A stretch of 64,000 nt of DNA, taken from positions 381,261,582 to 381,325,581 of the forward strand of contig CM057337.1 in the NCBI GenBank assembly GCA_030015575.1. The letters run 5' to 3'. Positions 46,690 to 58,431 of the stretch are shown one piece after another; the first letter of the stretch is position 1, and each line of letters opens with the position of its first letter. A model generated the notes under the pieces. That model was not told the DNA's origin, did not search any database, and saw only the letters and a program-made list of their open reading frames with translations. This stretch comes from Agapanthus africanus (taxonomy: Eukaryota; Streptophyta; Magnoliopsida; Asparagales; Amaryllidaceae). The position numbers and the translations under genes were made by a program.

Positions 46690-49440
46690 TCTGTAGCAGT
46701 GGTTGTAGTATCTCATACTCAACCATCCCATAAATGTCTCTCTCTGGGAAAAGGCCTTTGTGAGTGGATCCGCTGTGTTGTCCTCTGAGTCAACTCTCCT
46801 AACCCTGATCACCCTGGAGATCAACTATCTCCATGATCAGGTGATACTGCCTTAGAATATGTCTGGATCACTGATGGGACGGACGTTCCTTGGCATAAGC
46901 CACAACTCCATTGTCACACAATGGGAGGAACTAAGTTCATCTCATGAACAAATATACACCCAAACAGCCTCTTTGGTAGCATCTTAAGTAGCGATGTATC
47001 CAGCCTTTATCGTCTAGTATGCCACGGTATCTAGCTTGGAACTCTTCCAACATACCGTCCCTCCACTGAGGGTAAAGACAATGCCTGTGACTGATATTCA
47101 GTCGTGTTTATTACACTGGAACACTTCCAGTGATTCTCCCCAGGATCGATTGATACCTTCTCACTACAACTAGTGAGTATCCTAACATCCATTTAGATCT
47201 ATCTCATAGATCCAAAACCCAGGATTTAGGAGGTATCACTTTGATCCTATGTGGAGAATTATTGTGATAAGCGGAGATTGATCGAGATAAGCATAGGAAA
47301 CTCCTTCCCTATCAAGAGTATGTCATCCACGTACTCTACGAGGATCGTCACCATACTCCCTACTACCTTTTTGTTTATACAAGGTTCATCTACCATTTTG
47401 ATGATGTCAAACTCTTTGACTAATTCATCAAAACAGATGTTCCAACTCCGCGATACCTGCTTTATCCTATAAAGCATCTTGTACACGTTTCCGCTGCTCT
47501 CACTGTCTACGAAGCCCTCTGGCTGTGTACTTATAGACGCACTCTTCTAAAACATCATTTAGAAAAGCAGTCATGACACCCAACCACCAGATATCGTAGT
47601 CATGGTATGTAACCGTGACAAGTAGGATCTGGATGGACTTAAGCATAGCTACTTGAAAAGGTTTCATCATTATCCACGCCTGGTCGATGACGAAAAAGCT
47701 TTAACAAGCCTAGCTTTGAAAGTCTCAACTTTTCCATCTATACCAAGTAATCTTTTCAAGATATACTTTCTCCTGATGGGGATTTAACCCTTCAGATATA
47801 GCAACCAAAGTCCATACTTTGTTGGTGTATAAGGATTCCATCTCAGATCACTAAGCATCCAGCCATTCTTACAGAGTCCCACTCCTGATGGCCAGCTCGA
47901 AACTAGTTGGGTCATCATCTCATGACGCAATCCTCGCTCCCACTGTCATAGAGAAACAGAAGTATCTCTCAGGTTGGTGAGGAACCCTACTAGATCGGCG
48001 GAGAGGCTGAGGTTCGTTGGCATCTACTGAATCCATTGGTTCTGCCAAATCATCTGCTGTTGTTTGTATAGCTGGAACATTTCCAGTTTTACATAACAGA
48101 CCTTGCCTCGAGCTTGTCCGGATTTTGCTTTTAGATATAGGCCAGAGAACCCCAAATCTTAACCAACTTAAGATATGGGCTCTTCCCTTTCCATATCACA
48201 TATGAAGTGGTAGGCTTTGATTTGATTCGAACCCTATTCAATAGGTATGCAGCTTCTCAAGTGCATAACTCCCAAAAGGAAATAGGTAACTCAGTAGTAC
48301 TCATCATAGAGCACACCATATCAAATAGGGTGCTATTGCTCCGCCCCGATATACCATCGTGCTATGGTGTATACGGAGGAGTAATGTTGAGAGAGAATCT
48401 CATTCTCCTTTAGAAAATTCCAAGAATTTCGTGCTCAAGTATTCTCCTCCTTGATCTCATCAAAGGACATAATACTTATACCCGTATTGGTTCTCTATTT
48501 CTAACTTATATTCTGTGAATATCTCAAAAGGTTCGGACTTGTGTTTCAACAGGAACATGGGTCTGAATCTCGAAAGATCATCAGAGAATGTAATGAAGTA
48601 TAAAGAACCAGTCTTGGCAAGTGTAGACAGGGGACCTTCATACATCAACATGTATCATCCCAAGAGTTCACTAACTCTTTCTCTGTTTCCAATAAACAGA
48701 GCTGGTGTCATTATATCTCTGTGACATGACTGGCAAGTTTCACAAGATGTAGATTCAAACTGATTTAAATATGCATCTTCATGTAACTTCAGCTAGTCGG
48801 GTCGCATTGATATGACCTAGTCTACAATGCCTCAAGAAGGATTCGTTCATTTCTGAACTCTTCCTCTTTTGTGTGTTCAGTATACTAAAGAACTGTAGTT
48901 TGATTTAGAACATCAATGCTTTTAGATAACGTGCCTGAACCGATCAACTTTTGATATAGGAAATGTTTAAAACATTATCCAGCAATACAAAATTTTATCA
49001 TTTCTTTACTAATAAAGAGAGTGATATGATTTTGTATATCAGATTCGGTATCTAATAACATTCGTTCAGAATCAATGTATAGATAATACAGGGTGACAGT
49101 GACCGACAGACTTGGCTGCAACACTTGCCCCGTTTTCTGCCTCATGAAACTTATCACTCGTTCTCAGTTCTCTACCTTTCTGTATCCCTATGTAACAGAT
49201 TACATATCTGGGATCCTGATCTGGTATCACATACCCAGGACGCAGAGGATACAGAGAAACAGTTCTTTGTAATGAACACACCCGAAGATGATGCATCAGC
49301 ATGCACTCTCTTCGTTTGGGCGGCACGGGAAATCTGGTATTCCCCAATTTCCTGCTCTGTCTTATAACAATTATAAGTTGGAGCGGGACCAACGTTCCCC
49401 AGCTCAGTATAACAAGCGGGTTCGGTCAATATTCCGTATT
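46690..49440 (-). pseudogene. Degenerate copia pol of F
   Basis: Protease-integrase-RT-RNase H remnant with many stops. RT box EYVDDILLIGKEF at about 47300-47340. It shares with A the exact RT deletion junction (GGATGTTAGGATACTCACTAG, here at 47180/47181). It shares with A and E the RNase H deletion (near 47127) and the +1 shift in integrase (ACATTACTCC where D has GCTGACTCC). Not translatable into an enzyme. Confidence 0.88.
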
Positions 49441-49915
49441 ATTATCTTGATTAAGGCGTGATATGGTCGCTACCAGGAGAGAGAGAGAAGAAAACACTCA
49501 GCGTGCGGTCTTGCAAGAATAGATTGGTTATTATTTTATCTAATCAGGATGGCTCCCACTGCTTTTTATCAAATCTTCCTTCAAACCCTAAAAGGAAAGA
49601 CTATCCGGGATTAATTACACACTACAAGTTCGCCAATCTTTCAGCCAGGCCAGTGTCGGTACTTTGAGGGAGGTCCCCCGTGCTTTCGCACGAACCTAAT
49701 TAATGTAAACCTCGTTTTCCCAGAGGCGTAACCTCGTTGACACCTTTCTAGACACCTACTTGATCGGCTAATTGTAATGTATAAAACTCTCCCAGGAGTA
49801 ACTCTTACTCGTAGCGGGTATCGGGATCCAACTATCTCATAGAAGGTATGCAATCTCATTGCAAATTTCAACACTTGAAATTCCCGATAATATTTTGCCC
49901 CTAGCAGCTATATGA

Positions 49916-50105
49916 CCTTAATATAGTCAACAAATCATAAGTGCTAGTCAAGTTCAACCCGTCATTTCCCGATTGAATTAAACCCACCCGCACGACCCTT
50001 AACATAGTCAACAAAGTCGCACGACTACCCTAATCCAATCACATCATATGCTTATGCAGATAAGCATTAATTAGCTACCGCACACTACGCCTTAACATAG
50101 TCAAC
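49916..50105 (-). other. Triple matched hairpins of F
   Basis: On the element strand GTTGACTATGTTAAGG at 49997-50012 and 50090-50105, and GTTGACTATATTAAGG at 49916-49931. Stem TTGAC/GTTAA with one G-U pair; the core is unlike that of the other elements. Confidence 0.87.
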
Positions 50106-50229
50106 AAACGTAGCACGAATACTAACTAGTACTTATCTGAAATGACGGAGGGCTACGACAGGTTTTTCTGAAAACCTATTGCGTAATGAACTTGATATCG
50201 TTGTAGGATCGAATGAATTTTGAAATGGA

Positions 50230-50490
50230 GTGTTTTTTAGGCTTTTCTAGTTTCGCTAAAGGAGTCACTCCCGGTGAAGGGATCGTCGGTCCTTTCCTCG
50301 TCGAATGAGGTGCGGGATATATCATATATATCACTGTGCAAAGCAAAAACTCTTAAAAGCAATCAAAAGACAAACCGAGTGTGTAGCATCTGCCAGTTAT
50401 TGCTAAAGGAGTCACTCCCGGTGAAGGGATCTCGGTCCTTTCCTCATCGAATAAGGTGCAGGATATATCACATATACCTCTGTGCAAAGC
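50230..50490 (-). repeat. Duplicated leader block of F
   Basis: Two units equivalent to 3003-3260 of A. Confidence 0.82.
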
Positions 50491-52163
50491 AAGAACTGTA
50501 GCTACCTGTTTTATTTTTGAAATTCGATTCTACAAAATCTTAGGTTTCTTTTATTTCATTAATCACATTAATGAAGTCCCATCATTTAAGTACCTAAACA
50601 TCACAGATAAATACGACGTACACTTATGCCATCCTCATTCGCCTCGATATCCCCTCGTGCACCGTTAGGTTAGGTAACTAACGGCAGAGCGGGGCAGGGC
50701 TAGCGCAGGTGTAAAACATAAGTAACGTCTATATAATATATCATATATACTATATATAGTATCCATCACAGAACATCACATGATCACATCACAGATATCG
50801 CAGCAGAAGAAACATATGAAATATTGGATATACTAGGACGTCCGTGTTTTCAATACGAGCCAGTATAAAACACGGATTCCACGGTCGTGATGAATAGCCA
50901 AACCCACACCCCTAGACCCCTACGAGAGCGGCAAGCAACCCTACCAATTCTGGAGTTAGGAGACCCGGACTCGACTCCTCGAGTTGGTCTCCCACTGGAC
51001 TCCAGAACCCGGTTACTTGTGCCCTCCTCATTGGGTCTATCCAAGTGCGGAAAAGTAAATAATATACAAAGGGTGACATCTTCCGCAACCTGGAAGTGCC
51101 CCAATAAAAGAATATTACATACAAGTTTTTACATGAATGAAAATGAAAAACACTCATCTCACATAAAAACCCCCGGCTATTCAAACACGACGATCCAATA
51201 TAACATATCCAGCAACACATAACATCACATGTCATCAACGTAAGTAAATATGCGCATCCCAATTGTCGTTGACATATAGCAACGAAACCGGCGATATCAC
51301 ATATTACACTTACGGTCACAGAAAAGAAAGTGTAAAACTACAACAGTTGGAATCCGCAACCTCCTCAGACATCGCATGCCTGACCAAATGAATTACTTAG
51401 ACATCGCATGCCTAACAATTATAAACCCCCCATTTTAGTCTCAAAATCGAAAACACTTTTCAATATCAAGTCGGGCAATTCAACAGGATTCCCGACATTC
51501 TGATCGAATGCTCGTCGCAAACTTTAATAGGCGGTCGCACCCCTGATGCCGTCGACGAAGTGCACCAAGGCGGAACACCGCTGCCGTGAGCACCCGAACG
51601 GATGCTTTCGGCGACGGGGTTCTCCTACAGTCACTTGGTCGGGGCTATGGAGTGAGGCTGTCTATTAAGTTTACCCGGCGAGTATCCGCGTACGCTACGT
51701 GATTGCGACGGACTTTTGATCGCATCAAAATTCCGTGGCAACCGATCAAGCGAGACTAAACTGCTATGTTTATAATATTCATTCAGTTATCTCATAACTA
51801 CTTGTGAATTCCAATTGTTGTATCACATTCCAGATAAACAGAAAATGTTAAACTTTCCGATCGAACATTCAAACACCCAAGTTTTCCCGATACAGATCAA
51901 CACATGAAACAAGTCTAAAAACATTCAGTTCGTGCCTCAGTACCAACGGTCCAGCCGTAGAAGGGTCAAGCCAACGCCTCACATGTGGCACGCCGTACTG
52001 CCCCAAACCCGAAGGTTCAAAGGGCAGTTCAAGACGGTCACATAATCGAGTTAAGGTTTGTTGTCTTCTAGAGGGACCATCGCGTTACTTGCACTACTTA
52101 GAACGTGATTAAAATACGGAAAAATCCAACACTTGAAAATTTCCCGACATGGGAAAAATTTGG

Positions 52164-52171
52164 TATTTATA
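52164..52171 (-). promoter_or_regulatory. TATA-like box inside leader of F
   Basis: TATTTATA on the plus strand (TATAAATA on the element strand), about 434 bp after the primer site. Confidence 0.4.
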
Positions 52172-52373
52172 TCCGGTCGAACTTTTTAACATATTCAAAA
52201 ATTATCCGGAAAGACACATAGACAAAATCTGATACTCCGATCGAAACACCGAATCCCCAAAACAACCCCAGAAAATTCAACTTTTGAATAAATATTAAAA
52301 ATTCCCAGAAAATCCAGCACCAGACAATAGGAATTACTGTGCAAAAACCTAACAGTGATCTCATTTATTGGCC

Positions 52374-52414
52374 GCGGAACCGCCGCAGAAGCCAAGCTTC
52401 TGCCGCGGTTCCGC
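52374..52414 (-). other. Leader hairpin 1 of F
   Basis: Arms 52374-52392 and 52396-52414, 18 of 19 pair, loop CAA. Tip stem as in A. Confidence 0.83.
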
Positions 52415-52604
52415 CGCACTGTAGCAGCTTCAATAAAAAAATTTTGCATCGTAATTCTTAGTTTTCCCTGCTGAATTTTTTAGCAATTTTTAATTTGGAA
52501 AAATCCCAGTTTTTGAAAAAAGGACAGAGAGCTATTTTGGGTTCTAGTTTTCGGTTCAATCGGACTTCAAACTCCGTCTAGACTTCGCCTAAGGCTCTAG
52601 CTAT

Positions 52605-52616
52605 GCTCTGATACCA
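52605..52616 (-). other. Primer binding site of F
   Basis: GCTCTGATACCA, one base before the LTR at 52618. Confidence 0.95.
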
Positions 52617-52617
52617 C

Positions 52618-54839
52618 TGTAGGGTTCCTAGGCACTCTCAAGAGGTCTCACAAGGCATCAACCATGCCAATTTCAAATTTTACGGTGCCGAGAAACCCTA
52701 GACTACGGATCGTCGGCTAGAATTCTAGGCGAAAAACAAACTAACTAACACTAAACTACAAGAATACGGAAATACAACCTTTGTAGATCCGGTGCTCCAC
52801 CTCCATAGCTCCGCAACGAAGTCCCCTTGCTGTCCAAATGAATTCCCGGGCTCTAGCGTCGGCTTCATCGGAGAAAGAGCGGGCTAGGTCATCGACGACG
52901 TGCCGAAGATGATCTACGTCGAGGCATCGCTAGATCAAGTTCCAACTTCACCAAGTCTAGAAAACTTGTGAAGGAAACACACTCTACTACTTGGCAAGAG
53001 GTAGAGGATGAAGAAATAGGAAGTGGGTAGACTTTAGAATTGGATTTCTCACTTGTTTTCATCAATCACCATTGATGAAGCAAGCTTCTTCATGTGATGA
53101 AGAAGAAGAAGAAGAAAGAAATGAATATGATAAGTTTTTTTTTAAAAAAGGAAATAAAAGAATACTTATCATAACCAAACCATGGTCAAGTGTAGAGAAT
53201 AAATCATGGTTAGTGGGATGGTTAGGGTTAAGCATGAAGACAAAATGGTCACTTGGTCAAAGTCTTCAAGAAGCTTCAATATGAAACAAAATTAGCCACC
53301 ATTTTCTCTTTATGCCTTTCTTATTTATTTCCAAAATGAATAAATAGATAAATAAATGAGAAAAGGAAATAAAACCCTAATCATAAGTTTAACCATGGTT
53401 TAATTCTTTACACTTAACCAAGTAAACATGTATCATCAAACATGATACAATAATATGCACAAAAAGTATATCACATATACAACTTGTACATCCAAGTGAG
53501 AAAATCCTTTAAAGTGAACCAATATTAGTTAATGCAAAGTAATATATCAAATATATAATTATACATTAAATCATTAAATCAACACTTGATTTAACGATCC
53601 GGTCATATCGCATATAACCAACTAATATCCAATGTATCGATTTATCGAATCAATCCTTGATTCGATAACTAGGTTATATCGCATACAACCATTCGACACA
53701 TTCATCGCGAGAATAGAATACGGTATCACATACTCGAATCATTTTCGGTCCCGCACATATCTCATATGCGCTCCTATTTCGTTTCGCTTGAGCCAGGAAA
53801 CCTCTGTGTAGGACTCTAAAGACTCGTCAATACGCCGGCAGCAGGCGATGATCATATCAAACACCCACAAGCCGCAAGCGGTCTGCTAAACGTAACGGCC
53901 ACCCGGGTATTGAGCGATCTGAAGATCGACGAGCAAGCCTGCTCACACTCCAGTGAATCCAACTAGTAACACTACCGTACAGTCCGGTCTGATCGTCTGA
54001 TATGTCGCATATCTCGCCTAGGGGTGGTAAACGTCAGACCCCAATAGCTCAATAAGTCGTGTCGATATGAGGTCTATAACAATTCGAGAAACTACAGGTA
54101 ACACTTACCAGTAAATCTCAGCAACCCTGGCCAGGGATTTCCTGTTATAGCCAATCGAACACAGCGCAACATCAACCCCCTATACCGGGAGAGACGAATC
54201 CCCTCCTATCGCTCATTGCCTCCATGTGACTCGGGACTGTACCCAAAAACCACCGTTTTGCACGCCCTCTTGGACGTGGTAAGATGGAAATCAAAGCACA
54301 GTGGGAACCACACAAGACTCTATGACGATCTCGGGTCAACAGACTACTCTGTACCAGTGTCACCAGAGAACTGCCATCTGACGTAAGGTATAATACCATC
54401 TGGGAGTTCTCGGCGAGTCCATCCAGTGTACCCAGTCTCCACTGAGCACCCGTATATCATCTCTGATGTCAAACACCAATGGATATGGGATCATCCATCG
54501 CCCATCTGTATGGGTCGAGAAGGTATACGCTAGTCTACTCTGGTATATCGATGCCCCGTCTCGATACACCCACGACTAGGGACTTTGAAGGATGTACTTA
54601 TGGACTACCATGTCCCCACTAGTATGATCCGCATCATAGTCCAGATAGTCAAGTACACATCCTAAGGGCTTTACCAACATGTAACAGAGAGACAATCAGT
54701 GTACACGTTAAGGTAAAGATCAACCAGATAGCATACTATCATGTCAAGCAAGAAAGTCCTCCCTATATATGTCCAAGCATCCACTACAATATACATCCTA
54801 TGTATAGTAATGGCCTCTAGGGCATACATATAACTAACA
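52618..54839 (-). repeat. 5' LTR of F
   Basis: 2222 bp, partner of 44456-46666. Confidence 0.96.
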
Positions 54840-54844
54840 CCCAG
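54840..54844. other. Right target-site duplication of F
   Basis: CCCAG, identical to 44451-44455. Confidence 0.95.
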
Positions 54845-55258
54845 TCACCACTGAGCACCCGTATACGACCTCGATGTTAAACATCGATGAATGTAGGAAC
54901 ATCCATCGCCCATCATATGGGTCTAGTATCATATACGCTAGTCTACTCTGGTATATCGATGCCCCGTCTCAATACACCTACAACTAGGGACAGTCCAGGA
55001 TATGCTTATAAACTACAGATGTCCCACTAGTATGATCTCTATCATAATCATAGTAGTCAAGCCTATATCTTTAGGGCTTTATCAACATGTGTGAATGAAT
55101 AAAAGCATGATCAAATGGACAAGTCAGATAAAGAAGACCGAGATAGCATACCATCATGTCGAGCAAGAATGTACACTGAACATATATATATATATATATA
55201 CATGTGTAAATACATCCATTATCATATAATGGCCTCTAGGGCATACATATATCCAACA
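54845..55258 (-). repeat. 3' LTR of copia I, right piece
   Basis: Continues after F with TCACCACTGAGCACCCG and ends CATATATCCAACA. Holds a short (TA)n run at about 55181-55200. Confidence 0.88.
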
Positions 55259-55270
55259 ATCTCCCACTTG
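55259..55270 (-). other. Polypurine tract of I
   Basis: ATCTCCCACTTG on the plus strand. Confidence 0.88.
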
Positions 55271-55290
55271 CACTAAGGCCAGTTGTTGGC

Positions 55291-56203
55291 TTATCTCATA
55301 CCCAACATCTCAAAATGTCGCTCATGCTGCGGCTGAGGGAGGGCCTTGGTGAGTTTGTCCGCGGTGTTAATCTTTGTGTCTACTCTCCTAATCTCGATCT
55401 CGGGGCGATCTACAATCTCCCGGATTAAATGAAAGCGCCTCAGGATGTGTCTGGACCGCTGATGGGACCTGGGCTCCTTGGCTAACGCCATAGCCCCATT
55501 ATTATCACAATACAATGGTATTGGATCAATAATGGTTGGAACTACTCCTACCACCGAGACGAACTTCTTCATCCAGACGGTTTCCTTAGCGGCATCATTC
55601 GCAACAATGTACTCAGCTTCCATCGTAGGGTCTGCAACGGTATCCTGTTTGGAACTCTTCCAACTTACCGCCCCTTCATTGAGGGTAAATACAAACCCGG
55701 AGATAGATTTGCTGTCGTCCTTATCGCTCTGGAAGCTCGAATCGGTAAAGACCACCATTTGGAGATCTCCATTACCATACACCAAGAACAATTCTTTAGT
55801 CTTTCGCAAGTACTTAAGAATGTTCTTCACAGCTATCCACTGACTCTCCCCAGGGTTGGATTGAAACCTGCTTACAAACTAAGTGCATAAGCTACATCTG
55901 GGCGTGTACATAACATCGCATACATTATAGATCCTACTGCCGAAACATAGGGTATAATGCTCATGCGAGCTCTCTCTTCATCGGTCTTTGGGCAAGAGTC
56001 CTTAGAGCGAGTGACCCCATGGCAAGAGGGTAAGGCACCCCGCTTGGAGTCTTCCATACTAAACCTTTTTAGGATGGTGTTGATGTACCTGGTTTGGGAC
56101 AATCCAAACAACCTCTTGGATCTATCCCTATAGATCCTAATGCCCAGAATGTATGTGGCATCACCCAGGTCCTTCATGGAGAACCTTAGTGATAAGAAAG
56201 ATT
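55291..56203 (-). pseudogene. RT C-terminus and RNase H of copia I (fragment)
   Basis: Two minus-strand frames. 55872-56177 is the RT thumb/connection region (MKDLGDATYILGIRIYRDRS, YVSAVGSIMYAMLCTRPDVA). 55291-55830 is RNase H with FTDSSFQSDKDD, TMEAEYI and YCDNNGAMALA, so the three catalytic acidic residues are present. It ends LTKALPQPQHERHFEMLGMR. A small lesion near 55835-55871 separates the two frames. The rest of RT is cut off by D at 56204. It is a diverged relative of D, with intact RNase H motifs unlike A, E and F. Confidence 0.88.
56199..56203. other. Left flank of D (presumed target duplication)
   Basis: AGATT precedes TGTAGGG. The partner lies beyond the window. Confidence 0.6.
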
Positions 56204-58417
56204 TGTAGGGTTCCTAGGCATCCTAAAGAGGTCTCACAAGGCATCGAACATGCCAAATTTAAAAATTATGGTGCCGAGAAACCCTAGTTAACGGATCGTT
56301 GCTAGATGTCTAGGCGAAATACAAAACTAGTTAACTATTTAACTAGAAGTTGAGATGCTACAACCTTTGTAGATCCGGATATCCACTTGCTTAGCTCCAT
56401 GTGGTCGTCCCCTCACTGTCCATCATGAACCTCGGACTCTCGCGACGGCTTCATCGGAGAAGTGAGCGGAATAGTTCGACGGCTTCGTGTCAAAGACGAT
56501 CTACGTCGAGGTTGCACTAGTTCAAGCTCCGACTTCACAAAGTAGTGAAACTTGTGAAGAAAACACCCAAAACCACTTGGCAAGAGGTAGAGGATGAAGA
56601 AATAGGAGGTGGGTTCACATTAGATTTGGATTTCTCTCACTAAATCTCAAGTTGCCATTAGAGTAGCAAGCTTGAAGAAGAAGAAGAAGATGGAGCTCAA
56701 GAAAGAATATGATAAGTCTTATGATAAAAATAAATTTCAATCAATACTTATCATATCTAAACCAAGGTTAAGTGTAGAGAATAAACCATGGTCATTTGGA
56801 GAGTTAGGGTTAAGCATGAGGACAAGAATGGTTGCATAAAGTCAAGGCTTCATGAAGCTTCAACATAAAACAAACTTAGCCACCATTCTTATCATAACTC
56901 ATTTCTAAATAAATAATCAAATAAATAAATGATAAAGCAAAACCCTAATGACCCAATTAACCATGGTTTAATTCTATGCATTTAACCAAATGATCAAGTA
57001 TCATCAAACATGATACAAAGATATGCACTAAAGTATATCACATATACAACATGTACATCAAGAGAGAGTAATCCGTTTAAAGTGAACCAATACTAGTTAA
57101 TGTAAAGCAATATATCAAATATATAATTATACATTAAATCATTAAATCAACACTTGATTCAATGATCCGGTCATGTCGCACATGGCCGACTAGTATTCAA
57201 TGTATCGGCTTATCGAATCAATGATTCGATAACTAGGTCATATCGAATATAACCAATTGAAACATATATCGCGAGAATGAAATGCGGTATCACATACATG
57301 CATCATTCTCGGTCCTGCACATATCTCATATGCGCTCCTATTTCGTTTCGCTTGAGCCAGGAAACCTCTGTGTAGGACTCTAAAGACTCGTCAATACGCC
57401 GGTAGCAGATGATGATCATATCAAGCATCCACAAGCCGCAAGCGGTCTGCTAAACGTAACGGCCACCCGGGTATTGAGCGATCAGAAGATCGACGAGCTA
57501 GCCCGCTCACACTCCTGCGAATCCGACCAGTAACACTTACCGTACAGTCCGGTCTCTTCGTCTGATATGTCGCATATCAAGTCTAGGGGTGGTAAACGTC
57601 AGACCCCAATAACCCGATAAGTCGTGCCGATGTGAGGCTCGTAACGGGTCGAGAAACTACTGGTAACACTTACCAGCAAATCTCTGATCAGCCCTGGCCA
57701 GGGACTTCCCTGTTACGGCCAATCGAGCACAGCGCAACATCAACTCCCAATACCGGGAGAGACGAAACCCCTCCTATCGCTCATTGCCTCCATGTGACTC
57801 GGGACTGTACCCAAAGACCACCGTTTTGCATGCCCTCATGGACGTGGTAAGGTGGAGATCAAAGCACAGTGGGAATCACACAAGACTCTATGACGATCTC
57901 GGGTCTACAGACTAACCTGTACAAGTGTCACCTGAGAACTGCCATCTGACGTGAGGTATAATACCATCTGGGAGTTCTCGGCGAGTCCGTCCAGTGTACT
58001 CAGTCTCCACTGAGCACCCGTATACCATCTCTGATGTCAAACACCAATGGATATGGGATCATCCATCGCCCATCACATGGGTCGAGAAGCGTATACGCTA
58101 GTCTACTCTGGTATATCGATGCCCCGTCTCGATACACCCACGACTAGGGACCTTGAAGGATGTACTTATGGACTACCATGTCCCCACTAGTATGATCTAC
58201 ATCATAGTCCAGGCAGTCAAGTACAAATCCTAAGGGCTTTACCAACATGTAACTATAAGACAGTATAAAGAGACTAGTGTACATGTTAAGATAAAGAGTA
58301 ACCAGATAGCATACTATCATATCGAGCAAGAAAGTCATCTCTATATATGTCCAAGCAACCAATATAATATACATCATCTGTACAATACTGTCCTCTAGGG
58401 CATACATACAACTAACA
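56204..58417 (-). repeat. 3' LTR of D
   Basis: 2214 bp, TGTAGGG..ACTAACA on the plus strand. Confidence 0.95.
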
Positions 58418-58429
58418 ATCTCCCACTTG
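58418..58429 (-). other. Polypurine tract of D
   Basis: ATCTCCCACTTG on the plus strand. Confidence 0.9.
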
Positions 58430-58431
58430 CA

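Larger units (their letters stand above)
49441..52604 (-). other. Non-coding leader of F (no gag)
   Basis: Collinear with the A leader. The pyrimidine tract is present but CCAGG of A, D and E is CCTGG here and in B, removing the putative acceptor AG. No gag motif. Confidence 0.85.
44456..54839 (-). mobile_element. Copia element F, complete with target duplications
   Basis: 10,384 bp, minus strand. Plus-coordinate order: 3' LTR 44456-46666, polypurine tract, dead pol, gag-less leader, primer site, 5' LTR 52618-54839. By eye the LTRs differ at about 26 sites (near 1.2%), so it is young, although pol is ruined. Confidence 0.96.
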
